36,462 nucleotides of DNA from Patescibacteria group bacterium (GCA_018813785.1 JAHJAU010000070.1:1-36462); one strand, 5' to 3'; positions 1 to 8,999 are shown, numbered from the stretch's first letter. Notes: generated from the letters alone by a model not told the origin. A program made the numbers and translations.

Positions 1-112
1 GCTGGACAAGTTGCAGTGTGCCCGGCTGGACTGAATGACGAAGCGAATCGTACTTAAAGGTACGATGAGCTAGGAGTAAGGGAAGCCGGGTGCAATGCAC
101 CCGATCCAGCAC
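1..112 (+). other. Structured non-coding segment at the left edge
   Basis: No gene is visible here. Nested complementary segments can be seen: bases 1-6 pair with 105-110, 20-26 with 85-90, 48-53 with 60-65, and 88-93 with 97-102. The last two are simple hairpins, and the first two are long-range pairings that enclose them. This could be the end of a structured RNA entering from outside the window, or an intergenic repeat. The pairing alone does not identify a family, and the strand is a guess. Confidence 0.3.
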
Positions 113-119
113 TTGCCTA

Positions 120-157
120 AAACGAAAATCCCCCTGCCAGCCGAAGCCAGCAGGGGG
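120..157 (-). terminator. Rho-independent terminator of the first minus-strand operon
   Basis: Bases 130-157 form a 12-bp stem with a TTCG tetraloop (read on the minus strand), counting two G-T wobbles. A T-rich stretch (ATTTTCGTTT) follows on the minus strand. It lies about 25 bases after the stop codon at 182. Confidence 0.85.
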
Positions 158-181
158 AAAGAAGAAACTACGTGTCCCACA

Positions 182-1402
182 TCACTGATGGATGGGGAAG
201 AAGATGTCGTCCAGTTCGTCGTTCGTAACCCGCGGCAGACCGCTGGAGCCACGCGCGGGCGAACCGCGCTTGGCGGCCGGAGAACGCGGACGGTGTCGAC
301 GAGAACTCGCCGCGTCACCACTCCGATCAACCGGAGGAGGTGGCGGGAGATGCGAAGCACCTGCCGCGCGAGGTGATGGAGCCGGCTGGACAGCCGGAGC
401 TTTGGTCGGAGTCGGTGGCTCGCTGTCTCGCCTGGTACCGGCGATGAGCTGTTCGGCTTCACGCTGAAGCCGCCGATACTCATCCCGATCCTCAGGTGTG
501 CAAAACGCCCCGGTACAGTTCTCATCCAGAACGCGCTGCCGAATCTCGGCTTGTCGCGCCCGAACGATATCCAACCGTTGGGCATCTTGCACGTCTTCGC
601 GCTCGACCGCCTCACGCTCCACTTCGACCACCCGATTCTGCCGATCACCCCAAGAGGTGACCCCATCGACCAGACTGACGGTCCAGTTGCGTATCGAGTG
701 ATAAGCACTCGGCGCAGACAACTGGAAGATCAGGCCGGAGATGGCGCAAACCGCGAAGATGGTCAGGATGCGCCGTGGCCAGGGGCTGTTGTTCCAGCAG
801 GCAGACATGATGGCCGCCATCAACAGCAGTGCGCCGACCAAGAGCATGGCCAGTGTGATACTGCGATACACCGGCACATAGGTCAGAATCAGTAGTGCGC
901 CGATGTACCAGGCAGTCCAGCCTCGTAGCCAGACCAGAAAGGTATCGATGCGTGCCCGGGGAATAGCCGGGAACGCGGTGCTCATGGCTCGGGCACTCTC
1001 GGTGAGCAGCACCACTCCCTGGGTGTAGACCATGATCTTGGTCCAGAGGTAGGTGACCCCCAGAGCTCCGAGCAAGGAGCCCAGGGCGAACGCACCGGTG
1101 GCCGCTGTCTCCAGCCAACTCACCTCGAGCCAGACGCCGATGCGTCCAGCCGCCAGACCGATAACGAAAAGCACCATCGGCCCCAGAACCGAGACCCAGA
1201 GCAGGGACGTCAGACCGTCCCAGCGCGCCTGCATCTCATCCGCAGTCCAGTTGGCCGCATTGCGACCCAGGAAGGACGCTATGCCGGCGAGCGCCCGGCC
1301 GATGCGGCCGGTGTTCGAGGGAGGGTTGGGCGGAGGTGCGCCTGCACCGCCGCCAGCTGCGCCACCCGGTCCTCCGGGGGGCGGGTTCGGAATAGCTGCC
1401 AT
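182..1402 (-). CDS. Polytopic membrane protein with proline-rich ends, unknown function
   Basis: I do not recognise the family. The 406-residue protein starts with a Pro/Gly/Ala-rich stretch (residues 1-30). It has about five hydrophobic segments, near residues 66-88, 97-119, 163-180, 183-203 and 210-231. A charged segment at about 255-322 is likely coiled coil, and the tail is rich in Pro, Ser and Arg. The ATG at 1402 is chosen over an upstream in-frame start because GAGGAGAGAG lies just before it. It is the second gene of a minus-strand pair, about 100 bases after the gene at 1505-2518, with a 10-bp hairpin between them, and is followed by a strong terminator. The layout, a membrane bundle with a long cytoplasmic or periplasmic helical tail, suggests a scaffold or sensor, but this is only inference. 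Confidence 0.8.
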   Translation of the reverse strand: MAAIPNPPPGGPGGAAGGGAGAPPPNPPSNTGRIGRALAGIASFLGRNAANWTADEMQARWDGLTSLLWVSVLGPMVLFVIGLAAGRIGVWLEVSWLETAATGAFALGSLLGALGVTYLWTKIMVYTQGVVLLTESARAMSTAFPAIPRARIDTFLVWLRGWTAWYIGALLILTYVPVYRSITLAMLLVGALLLMAAIMSACWNNSPWPRRILTIFAVCAISGLIFQLSAPSAYHSIRNWTVSLVDGVTSWGDRQNRVVEVEREAVEREDVQDAQRLDIVRARQAEIRQRVLDENCTGAFCTPEDRDEYRRLQREAEQLIAGTRRDSEPPTPTKAPAVQPAPSPRAAGASHLPPPPPVDRSGDAASSRRHRPRSPAAKRGSPARGSSGLPRVTNDELDDIFFPIHQ

Positions 1403-1454
1403 GTCTCTCTCCTCAGACAAGGATGAAACCTCGCCGTTGCAGTAGTGAGGATCA

Positions 1455-1480
1455 GCCTGGTCACCCGAAAGCAACCAGGC
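1455..1480 (-). other. Intergenic hairpin between the two operon genes
   Basis: The segment folds into a 10-bp stem (two G-T wobbles) with a six-base loop on the minus strand. No T-run follows, so it is more likely a processing or mRNA-stability element, or a weak attenuator, than a full terminator. It lies about 55 bases before the start codon of the downstream gene. Confidence 0.5.
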
Positions 1481-1504
1481 CAATCCCCCACCACGTCACT
1501 AAAG

Positions 1505-2518
1505 CTACAAACTCACCATGTTCTTGAGCCGCTGCCACAGGCTGGGTCTGAGCCGAGCGGTTCTCTGCTTGACCTCGGTCTCGAGCTGTTCGAGTGTGTC
1601 GGCGAGCGGCTCCAAGCCGTCGTCCACCTGCCCGGCAACTCCCTTCACCGCGTCTGCGACCTGCTCACCGGCCGCCACGACCGTGTCCTTCACCGCGCCG
1701 ACAGCCGAAGCTACTTCGCGGCGAACGATCGTCCGAGACGACTGATTTTCGAGCAGACGCAGTGTCTTCACGGCCGGGAATCCGGCCTTGAGACAACGCA
1801 CCAGAACTCGAGCTTCAGCAGCCGAGTCCAGGTGCACCGACAGCGTCTCGAGCTGCTTGGCGGACAGCTTAGCCACCCAGCCGAGCACCAGATCCTGATC
1901 AGCCTCATCTTCGAGTGCCGCGATGGCATCGAAGGCTGAACGAATCGGCACGGCTGGCTTCTTGGCCGCTGCTCCAGCCGGCTTCTCGAGCCTCTTCTGC
2001 AGCCACGCCGCACAACACGGCGACGGCAGTAGTTCACGCTCGATCGCCTTGGCCATTGTCACGCGTGTGCGTCGACCACCGGCCCGCAACATCTTGGGGC
2101 AAGTAGCCTCGTGCACGTGGTCGAACTGGTCCATGACCAGCTCCTCGGCCAGCAGCTCGTTGACCATGACGTCAACTTCAGCCGCCACCGCCGGCATTGC
2201 CCGACCATTCCGCTCGAACGCGTCAGCAAACTTGGTCATGAAACGGACGATGAAGTTCTTGACCGCGTTCGCTTGCTGCGGCGAACCGAACAACGAGTCC
2301 GGCAGGAAGAACCCCACCGCTCCGCCCATGGCCACCGGGCCGGCGTGCTTGATCGCGGCCAAGGTAGCCGGATTCAACCGACCGACCAAAGCCTGAACTG
2401 CACGCTGGTCAGTGACCATCGTCGCAATCCGCTCAGCTACCCGATCCAAGACCGGGTTCATTGCTTCGTCTGCTCCCCGGAACAACCGGAGGAACAGGCT
2501 CTCTCCCGTATCGGCCAT
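1505..2518 (-). CDS. Helical protein of unknown family
   Basis: The 337-residue product has no motif that I recognise. It is largely alpha-helical and Ala/Val/Leu-rich. A short apolar stretch near residues 59-72 is too polar for a confident membrane helix. A Cys near residue 140 and a Cys pair near 170 lie around a basic segment and might bind metal. The C-terminal 70 residues form an amphipathic helix with repeated VxxAVxxVA-like spacing, then a basic end. The start at 2518 has GGGAGGAGG eight bases upstream. It is the first gene of a GC-rich pair with the membrane protein at 182-1402, and the two may act together at the membrane. It diverges from the DUF2079 gene at 2644. Confidence 0.75.
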   Translation of the reverse strand: MADTGESLFLRLFRGADEAMNPVLDRVAERIATMVTDQRAVQALVGRLNPATLAAIKHAGPVAMGGAVGFFLPDSLFGSPQQANAVKNFIVRFMTKFADAFERNGRAMPAVAAEVDVMVNELLAEELVMDQFDHVHEATCPKMLRAGGRRTRVTMAKAIERELLPSPCCAAWLQKRLEKPAGAAAKKPAVPIRSAFDAIAALEDEADQDLVLGWVAKLSAKQLETLSVHLDSAAEARVLVRCLKAGFPAVKTLRLLENQSSRTIVRREVASAVGAVKDTVVAAGEQVADAVKGVAGQVDDGLEPLADTLEQLETEVKQRTARLRPSLWQRLKNMVSL

Positions 2519-2643
2519 TTCCAGCCTCCTCCCTTTCTTTCTGTTTGTGTATTGTCAAACGACCACGACACCATGCCGCGATCAATTATAGGCTTACCTA
2601 TAACGGCTAAATGTAGCATAATAAAGCGGAATTGTCAACCTTA

Positions 2644-4629
2644 ATGGCCAAAAAACTCCTCACTTGGATCGCTCTAAATGAAAAAACCATCCTTAGGCTG
2701 GCAATTTTGCTTTATTTGATCATCTTTTCTGCCATTTGCCTTTGGAAATATTCGATCTTCGCTTACGATGGTCTGGATCTGGCTATTTTTAATAATGTCT
2801 TCTGGCAAACAATCCACGGACAACCGTTCGCTCAATCAATTCATCCTCATTCATTTTTAGGCGATCACGCCGGGTTTGGTTTATTAATCCTGGTGCCAAT
2901 TTATGCCTGGTTTCAGGATCCAAGAACGTTATTAATTCTACAAACAGCGGCCCTGGCTCTAACCGCCTGGCCAATCTATCTACTGGCCAAGGCTCAAACT
3001 ATTCATCGGCCTTTATCGGCCGAGAAATTAACCGCCGCCACTTGTTGGAAGGAATCTTTTTCTGCCACGGAGAAAAATTATAGAAAATTATTTCCATTGA
3101 TTATTGCTTTGGCCTGGTTATTAAATCCGCTCGTCCAAAACATTAATCTCTTTGAGTTTCATTTACTGCCATTTGCTTTACTGCCGCTGTTTTTTATGTT
3201 GTTGGCTTACGAAAAAAATCAGCGCCGGCGATTTATATTATTCGCTATGGCGGCGATGATTTTCCGCGAAGATGTGGCATTGGTCGTGGCCGCAATTGGC
3301 CTACTGGCTGTACTCGAAAAAAAATCCTGGTGGTGGCGGCTGATACCAACTCTGTTTGGTGCGGCTTGGTTTCTCATGGCCACACGTGTGATTGCATATT
3401 TTGCACCGAACCATAGTTATAAATTTCTGATCTATTATTCTTGGTTGATCGAAACTCCCGGCAATCTATTCAATCATCTGCTGACTCTGGGAAATTTAGA
3501 GATGTTACTCGGCTTCGGCCTGCCGCTTCTTTTTCTTCCATATCTTGCACCCAAAAAACTGATGCTGACGCTTGGGCCGTTGTTACAAATTTTATTAAGC
3601 GCTCCGGGCGGAAGTTCGATCGTAATACAAACGCATTACGCCGTGCTTTTCTTGCCGGCGATTTTTTTGGCAACCATGACTGCAGTAAATAATATTGTGG
3701 TGACCAAAAAAGAAAATAAAAATCGACCCCGCGGCTTTTTTCGCTCGCCGGCATTGGTCGGTTTAATTTTGCTTTCTTCTGCCTATGGAGCTCTGTCTTT
3801 GGGTCCGTTACCAACAGCCTTAACCCATCTAATCTCCGGAGAGGGGCAGACAATTAAGCGCTCAGCCCAGCAAATTTTATCGCTAATTCCAGAAGACGCG
3901 GCAGTTATAGCCAGCTATGAACTATTGCCGCACCTGTCATCTCGCGCGCAAGTTTTTTCGGCTCACTATGTTTTTCTCGGCGTCGAACAATTTGCCACAG
4001 GGCCATATCAGCCATCAACCGACCAACCTCTCTGGCTGGCGTTTGCCGATCACGATTTGTTTACCTATCGGACACAATTCTTAAAAATCGCCTGGGCCAA
4101 ACCATATTACACCGGCGGACGAGAACGCTTGGCCGCGCAGGTCGGATCACTTATGGCTCGTGCTGGTCACTACTCGATTTATGGCCCACTTCAATCTTCA
4201 CTGACCATATCGCCGCCTTTTACTCAACCGCCTGAGCCGCTGCCCAACAAGCCATTAATTTTTGCCGACGGCACGACTATCAATGCTTACCAAACTGAGA
4301 TCAAACCCGACCGACTGCTGATACATTTCGATTTGACGCTCGGCCGGGAACCAAATGAAACAAAAATTTTTACTTTCACCCTAATCGATGCAACGGGAAA
4401 ACAACTCGAAATCGAATCACCGCTCATCAATGATTTGCATCAGCCGATCAACGCTGGTGCGGCCTATGAATTTGTTGCGGACTTTTCTTTCTATAAAAAA
4501 TTAGCCGAGAAAAGTCCGATCTCAATCAAATTAAAAACTCTCGAAGCAACGCAAATTCTTGATGCACTCGGCTCAACGGTCGCTCACCCTGATCAAGAAA
4601 CCAGTCTCGGAATATTTGAACTAGATTAA
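2644..4629 (+). CDS. DUF2079-family polytopic membrane protein
   Basis: A 661-residue integral membrane protein with about ten hydrophobic segments. The N-terminal region carries the DUF2079 pattern as I know it: YDGLDLAIFNNVFW, a PHSFLGDHAGFGLL segment with the conserved Gly-Asp-His, and a following apolar helix ending in a WPIYLLA-like turn. Members are GT-C-like proteins of unknown chemistry. The acidic residues of the first loop (Asp-Gly-Leu-Asp) are where a lipid-phosphate-sugar transferase would bind metal and donor. The last 130 residues are soluble and beta-rich. The ATG at 2644 has no Shine-Dalgarno site; GCATAAT lies about 20 bases upstream, so a short leader is likely. A TTG at 2632 is less likely. 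The gene converges with the glycan operon at 4653-8585. Confidence 0.85.
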   Translation: MAKKLLTWIALNEKTILRLAILLYLIIFSAICLWKYSIFAYDGLDLAIFNNVFWQTIHGQPFAQSIHPHSFLGDHAGFGLLILVPIYAWFQDPRTLLILQTAALALTAWPIYLLAKAQTIHRPLSAEKLTAATCWKESFSATEKNYRKLFPLIIALAWLLNPLVQNINLFEFHLLPFALLPLFFMLLAYEKNQRRRFILFAMAAMIFREDVALVVAAIGLLAVLEKKSWWWRLIPTLFGAAWFLMATRVIAYFAPNHSYKFLIYYSWLIETPGNLFNHLLTLGNLEMLLGFGLPLLFLPYLAPKKLMLTLGPLLQILLSAPGGSSIVIQTHYAVLFLPAIFLATMTAVNNIVVTKKENKNRPRGFFRSPALVGLILLSSAYGALSLGPLPTALTHLISGEGQTIKRSAQQILSLIPEDAAVIASYELLPHLSSRAQVFSAHYVFLGVEQFATGPYQPSTDQPLWLAFADHDLFTYRTQFLKIAWAKPYYTGGRERLAAQVGSLMARAGHYSIYGPLQSSLTISPPFTQPPEPLPNKPLIFADGTTINAYQTEIKPDRLLIHFDLTLGREPNETKIFTFTLIDATGKQLEIESPLINDLHQPINAGAAYEFVADFSFYKKLAEKSPISIKLKTLEATQILDALGSTVAHPDQETSLGIFELD

Positions 4630-4656
4630 AAACCAGCTCAGAAGAACCGGTTTTAT
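4628..4656. terminator. Weak bidirectional terminator between convergent genes
   Basis: A-rich and T-rich arms (AAAACC and GGTTTT) flank a short stem between the stops of two convergent genes, so the hairpin has a T-run on either strand. The stem has one mismatch. Confidence 0.45.
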
Positions 4657-6281
4657 CTTAGATAAAATATCTCAATATTCTCGGCAAAATAAACGCGAGC
4701 AAATACGGCATTGTCTGATAGAAAACCCAGGCGTCGCTCCGACGGACCAACAAAAACGTAATCGATCCCTTGCTGACGCATAAAATCGGCGCGTTGCTGA
4801 TCATCTAGCCCAGCAAAAAAACGCTGCATAATTTTCGTCTGACCAACAACATCACCAGAATTACTCCAGTGACCAACGAAAACCCGCCGATCAGCCCAGC
4901 CAACAATACTATTACCCGACTCCACCGAACTCATAAACGCTGCGTCAACCGGCGTATTTTGATTGATCCAATCCAAAGCTTGCCGTTCGGTCGGAGTAAA
5001 ATAAAAAATCGGGGGTTGATTGGTGAAAAATAAACGACAACTCCCCGCAATAACAGCAAAAGTCGAAGGCAGACAGACGACAAAAAATAAGGCGACCAAG
5101 GTGAGACGCGGATTAAACCAACGTGGTCGGCCGTGTCGCTCCAACCAATTTAAGGCGGCAAAAATCGTTGGCACGGCCAAAATAACCAAGGGAAACTCCA
5201 GACCCTGCAACATTCGACGCTGAAAAAAAACAGGTGAATAAACCAGCAGTGCTGTGCTGACAATCCAAGCAGACAAAAACAATTGATTAATTAGTGGTGT
5301 CTGTCGACGAATAATCCAAAGGCCCGCCGGCGCCAAAACAGATACCACACCAAAACCGATCAGTAATTGCAGCGGTGACGGCGTGATCATCGTATTTAAT
5401 CCCAACAACTGACGAGAAAAATCATCACTCCAAAGATGCCAAACATGATAAGCGAATGACCAAAATGAAATGAGAATAAAAACAACGACGTTCAACCAAT
5501 CGCGCCACTTGAATCGCCTGGCCAATGCCATAAAACACAAAAAGGTCAGCGCGGTCGCGTATAATGTCGGCGCGTGAAATGGATGAAACGAAAACAGGAG
5601 CAGTGCGGCCAAGCCGGCGAACACGGCATATCGACTGCACCCGGTACTGAACGCCAACAACAACATGAGGGTAGTCAAAATAATCAATGTCCAACCTGCA
5701 ACAAAATGCGGACTGTACAGCAAGCTCATAAAAGCATTGGCTTCGCTCACCCATAGATCAATCGGCCATTCATACGCGAAGAGCGAAGGTGTGTTGTGTT
5801 CAAAAAAAGGCGAAAAATACAGGCCAACCCCAGAACCGAATATCATTAACAAAAAAGCGACAAAGCGTTGACGTGGTACCGACCAAAAAAATGAAATCGC
5901 AATATAAACTATCGCGGCAAAAATCGGAATCAGCAAAACACGAGCCAGCTGAAACGCGGCGAGTGGTGTCAGTGCCAGCGCGGCGGCTAAACGACCGACC
6001 AGCCACCAAAAAAGATTTAATGACGGCGCGGTCGCTTCGACTGTAAATAAATTCTCAAATAATAATCGACCGGATTTAGCCTGACTAATATCTGACAAGT
6101 AAAAAGCCAGGTCGCCGGGCGAAAGCTGTAACAAGCCGCGCCATTCCAAGCCACGCATCGCCCCAAGCAACAAACCGAACAAAGCCGGCAGTGATGAAAT
6201 CACAACGGCCGCGACAGCAACCACGGCCACGATTCGCCACTCGCGCCGAGAAATGGATTTTATTAGCTCGGTCCAAGTCAT
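4653..6281 (-). CDS. Polytopic membrane protein, probable GT-C-type glycosyltransferase
   Basis: A 542-residue protein with roughly a dozen hydrophobic segments and a soluble C-terminal part (about residues 430-542). The first periplasmic loop has an acidic LSDISQAKSGRLLFENLF segment, as in PMT/ArnT-like proteins that use polyprenyl-phosphate sugars. I see no diagnostic domain beyond this layout. The C-terminal part (TPTERQALDWINQNTPVDA, then YVFVGPSERRLGF near the end) resembles the soluble tails of many bacterial GT-C proteins. Its start overlaps the stop of the upstream GT2 gene as ATGA, so the two are translationally coupled. With the GT2 and STT3-like genes it would transfer sugars to lipid carriers or surface glycans. 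Confidence 0.8.
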   Translation of the reverse strand: MTWTELIKSISRREWRIVAVVAVAAVVISSLPALFGLLLGAMRGLEWRGLLQLSPGDLAFYLSDISQAKSGRLLFENLFTVEATAPSLNLFWWLVGRLAAALALTPLAAFQLARVLLIPIFAAIVYIAISFFWSVPRQRFVAFLLMIFGSGVGLYFSPFFEHNTPSLFAYEWPIDLWVSEANAFMSLLYSPHFVAGWTLIILTTLMLLLAFSTGCSRYAVFAGLAALLLFSFHPFHAPTLYATALTFLCFMALARRFKWRDWLNVVVFILISFWSFAYHVWHLWSDDFSRQLLGLNTMITPSPLQLLIGFGVVSVLAPAGLWIIRRQTPLINQLFLSAWIVSTALLVYSPVFFQRRMLQGLEFPLVILAVPTIFAALNWLERHGRPRWFNPRLTLVALFFVVCLPSTFAVIAGSCRLFFTNQPPIFYFTPTERQALDWINQNTPVDAAFMSSVESGNSIVGWADRRVFVGHWSNSGDVVGQTKIMQRFFAGLDDQQRADFMRQQGIDYVFVGPSERRLGFLSDNAVFARVYFAENIEIFYLR

Positions 6282-6991
6282 TGCAGTCGTTTTTTAAGTG
6301 AAATTAACCGAAACAAATATTCCACGGCGAGTCGTGGTGCCAAAACTCGCGACTTTCGACCGGCAATTGTTTGCTCCTGCCAAATCACCGGGATTTCTTG
6401 CAAAACAAACCCAGCACGCTCGGCTCGAAGGATTAATTCTGTGTCGAAAAACCAACGTCGATCCTCAACTTGCGGCACAATTTGCTCAAACACGGCACGT
6501 GAAATGGCCTTAAAACCACATGGAGCATCGGACACTGAGGTCTTAAAAAGCAAATGCAGTAATGTCCGATAACCAAAAGAATACCAGCGTCGAAATCGCG
6601 AACGCATCACTTTTGACTGCGGATGAAAGCGCGATCCACTGGCCACTCCACCGCCAGTGATGACCGCTTCATACAAGGACGGTAAAGCTTTTAAATCTGT
6701 CGACAAATCGATATCCATAAACGTAAAAACGTCAGCCGGAGCCGATTGCCAGGCGGCCAGTACCGCTCGACCTTTGCCCCGTTCAGTCAAACGCAGATAA
6801 CGAACTGATTGATTTTCTTGAGCTAAAAGTAAGCCAATCTCTTTAGTCCGATCGGTCGAACCATTGTCCGCAATTACAACCAGACACTCGACCCCTGGCA
6901 ATGTCAGGCGCACAGACTCAAGCACACGCTCTACTGAACGGCGTAACAATAATTCCTCATTCAAAACTGGCAGGGCTATGATCAGGCGCAT
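6278..6991 (-). CDS. Family 2 glycosyltransferase (polyprenyl-phosphate sugar synthase type)
   Basis: A 237-residue GT-A fold protein. Visible motifs are the N-terminal strand with PVLNEELLLRRSVERV, the nucleotide-binding ADNGSTDRTKEI segment, the metal-binding DID (TFMDIDLSTDL) at about residues 90-100, and FFDTELILRAERAGF. These match DPM1/GtrB-like enzymes that move a sugar from a nucleotide sugar to polyprenyl phosphate. There is no C-terminal membrane helix, so it is probably peripheral on the cytoplasmic face. I chose the ATG at 6991 because it begins directly at the conserved first strand; an in-frame ATG at 7033 would overlap the upstream gene. Its product would feed the neighbouring membrane transferases. 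Confidence 0.88.
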   Translation of the reverse strand: MRLIIALPVLNEELLLRRSVERVLESVRLTLPGVECLVVIADNGSTDRTKEIGLLLAQENQSVRYLRLTERGKGRAVLAAWQSAPADVFTFMDIDLSTDLKALPSLYEAVITGGGVASGSRFHPQSKVMRSRFRRWYSFGYRTLLHLLFKTSVSDAPCGFKAISRAVFEQIVPQVEDRRWFFDTELILRAERAGFVLQEIPVIWQEQTIAGRKSRVLAPRLAVEYLFRLISLKKRLQ

Positions 6992-6998
6992 AATCCGA

Positions 6999-8585
6999 TC
7001 ATGGGAAAAGCATAAATATTTGTACTTCCTCATCTTCGTACACTAAACGAAAATCGTTGTCAGCCTCAACGGCACTTCGAAAATCTGCCTCAACTTTTCG
7101 CACTAGCACATATTGCGCATCGAAAGATTTAACCACGGCCGACAAATCCGGTGTCCGATTTTCGACCGCCGCGCGCCAAGCAATAAATCTGGCCGGATCT
7201 TTCAGATATAAAAAGGTTGGATCAAGACCGGCAATATAATGAAATTCTGGTGCTCGATAAAACAACGCTGGAAAATCTGCCCAATTGCCATGAAAAACCA
7301 TGGCATCAACCGGCAGATGTAACTGCATCCAACTCGTTGCTGATTCAAATCTAGTCCAGGGAGTACTTGGTTTGTCCCAATGAAAAGATTTCGTCACCAG
7401 GTAAACGTCGCGAATCGCTAGCAACGGAAAAACCAGACAGAGAAATAAGCCAGCTACTGCGACAAATCGTTGTGAACCACCGAAAGATAGCTGCCAAAGT
7501 CGCCGCAAATTAAATCGCCTAAATAACAAATCAAATGACGCGCCTGCCAGAAGCAGGGCGAACGGCACAAAATATTCCACGTGGCGCTGACTCTTAATTG
7601 CCAGCAATAAAAAAACAATGGAAATAATCGCGAGGGCAAAAACATGAGAACAACGCTCCGGCCAATCAGTCGGCACAACACTGCGTCGAACTTGCTCTTG
7701 CCACAGACGAGCACTCAACCACACCACAGCCGCAATGATGAGCAATAAAAAAACCGACCCGTTTTGTCTAAATAGACTGGATGGTTCATAGGGCAACCAC
7801 TCCTGACCGACATTAATCACATCAGCATAATTGATCAAAGCAGCGTGTACGGTCTGATACCAGTAAAAAAGTAAGTTCTGTGGAAAAAAAGGATTGATAA
7901 TCAAGCCGGCCAACGTACCGCCGATTGATGCGATCGGCAAGATCAATCTCTCTTTCTTAAATAATTTTTGTGGTTCCTTTTCCGTCAACCAAAAACAAAC
8001 CGTGATGAAAATCAATAATGGCCAACTGCCATGTGCCCAAACGTAAATAAAAGAAAGTCCGGCCAGAGCCAACCAATTCCGGCGGGCTAGCGCTGCCACT
8101 CCCAACATAAGCAAAACCACTGATAGTGAAGCAGCTTTGGCTAAATTCAGGCGAAACATGAAATTCATTGATGTCGCCAAGACAGTTGCAAGAACGAGCG
8201 GCAAAATGGAGTGCAAACGCAAGGAACGAGCGGCAAAATAAAAAGCCGTAATCGCCGCCGCACCAAATATCACTGCCGCCACTTTTAATCCAGCCAGCGA
8301 CCCGAATAACCAACCAAACGGAATGAGCAGTAGATGATAAAAAAAATGCTGATCGGCAAAAGTGTCGGCCAGTGTGGTAAATGGTAACCACGGAAACTCC
8401 GTTACCGGTGCGATCTGCTGAACAATCAACCGGGTGATCCCGGCATGATAAAAAGAATCGGGGTCTTTAAAGGATGGTTGAAGCTGGATCAAGGTATAAA
8501 GAGCTAAGGGAAGCAAAAAAACAGCCACGTATCCCAAACGGGGACGAGTTACAAATAAGCTTAAAAATGCTTTTACCTTGCTCAT
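6999..8585 (-). CDS. STT3/GT-C-like polytopic membrane protein
   Basis: A 528-residue protein, first gene of a three-gene operon. The first loop after transmembrane helix 1 reads FKDPDSFYHAGITR, an Asp-x-Asp followed by Tyr-His as in oligosaccharyltransferase STT3 and related GT-C enzymes. It is followed by ADTFADQHFFYHLLLIPF, a pattern common to such proteins. About 10-11 further membrane segments and a soluble tail of about 120 residues follow. I see no WWDYG-type STT3 signature, so the call is GT-C superfamily rather than true oligosaccharyltransferase. No Shine-Dalgarno site precedes the ATG; a TATACT box lies 13 bases upstream, so the message is probably nearly leaderless. Confidence 0.8.
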   Translation of the reverse strand: MSKVKAFLSLFVTRPRLGYVAVFLLPLALYTLIQLQPSFKDPDSFYHAGITRLIVQQIAPVTEFPWLPFTTLADTFADQHFFYHLLLIPFGWLFGSLAGLKVAAVIFGAAAITAFYFAARSLRLHSILPLVLATVLATSMNFMFRLNLAKAASLSVVLLMLGVAALARRNWLALAGLSFIYVWAHGSWPLLIFITVCFWLTEKEPQKLFKKERLILPIASIGGTLAGLIINPFFPQNLLFYWYQTVHAALINYADVINVGQEWLPYEPSSLFRQNGSVFLLLIIAAVVWLSARLWQEQVRRSVVPTDWPERCSHVFALAIISIVFLLLAIKSQRHVEYFVPFALLLAGASFDLLFRRFNLRRLWQLSFGGSQRFVAVAGLFLCLVFPLLAIRDVYLVTKSFHWDKPSTPWTRFESATSWMQLHLPVDAMVFHGNWADFPALFYRAPEFHYIAGLDPTFLYLKDPARFIAWRAAVENRTPDLSAVVKSFDAQYVLVRKVEADFRSAVEADNDFRLVYEDEEVQIFMLFP

Positions 8586-8598
8586 ATTTTGTAGTAAC

Positions 8599-8604
8599 AG
8601 TATA
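8599..8604 (-). promoter_or_regulatory. -10 box (TATACT) of the glycan operon, near-leaderless start
   Basis: TATACT on the minus strand ends 13 bases before the ATG at 8585. Transcription would begin about 6-7 bases before the start codon. No clear -35 hexamer is seen. Confidence 0.5.
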
Positions 8605-8715
8605 GCGCGGCTTGAATTGAGGTGCTAATTTAGAAGTAAAGCTTAATTTTCTATTCTAATAACGCCGAAAAAGCTAAAACCTGTCACTCATTGACAAACC
8701 CACCTGGGTCTGTCA

Positions 8716-8740
8716 TGGTAGAATGTCCTTCAAAAAGGAG
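8716..8740 (+). promoter_or_regulatory. Extended -10 and strong RBS of a small gene
   Basis: TGGTAGAAT (8716-8724) fits an extended -10. A perfect TTGACA lies at 8691-8696 but 22 bases away, which is too far for a normal pairing. AAAGGAG at 8734-8740 is seven bases before a GTG. Confidence 0.45.
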
Positions 8741-8747
8741 ATCGATT

Positions 8748-8960
8748 GTGGGACTATGGCGAACTACAACAACGCGAGAGGTAATCATTCGGGAAACGAC
8801 TGTTGAGGAACGTGAAGATGATGGGTTGCCGGCCGTTGTGACGGCCGCATCCCGGACGACTGGTACTGACATCGTTCCGGCAACCGTCGTCATCGTGGCC
8901 TGTCCGCCGCCGCTTCGGAGCGTTATCCAACTCCGAGCCGCACAAATCTACCGTACTTAA
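8748..8960 (+). CDS. Small protein of unknown function (70 aa)
   Basis: Not recognised. The GTG at 8748 is chosen because AAAGGAG lies seven bases upstream; a longer reading from a TTG at 8691 would begin inside the promoter. The product is rich in Thr, Val and Arg with an acidic patch (VEEREDDG) and a C-terminal apolar strand ending in CPPP. No signal peptide or membrane helix is clear. It is transcribed alone, between divergently placed genes, and is followed by 14-bp direct repeats and a 12-bp terminator stem. This suggests an independently regulated short message. It could also be mainly a regulatory RNA. Confidence 0.5.
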   Translation: MGLWRTTTTREVIIRETTVEEREDDGLPAVVTAASRTTGTDIVPATVVIVACPPPLRSVIQLRAAQIYRT

Positions 8961-8969
8961 TTCGTCCAG

Positions 8970-8999
8970 CCGTCAGGCTGTGACACCGTCAGGCTGTGA
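8970..8999 (+). repeat. Two 14-bp direct repeats
   Basis: CCGTCAGGCTGTGA occurs twice with a 16-base period (8970-8983 and 8986-8999), between the stop of the small gene and its terminator. Confidence 0.8.

Noticed and set aside
70-708. Long minus-strand reading frame overlapping the first membrane protein gene
   Set aside because: It is a GC-rich shadow of the gene at 182-1402, runs through a terminator and has no RBS.
1923-2644. Plus-strand reading frames opposite the gene at 1505-2518
   Set aside because: They are shadows in GC-rich codons with no RBS. The minus-strand gene has a strong RBS and a plausible helical product.
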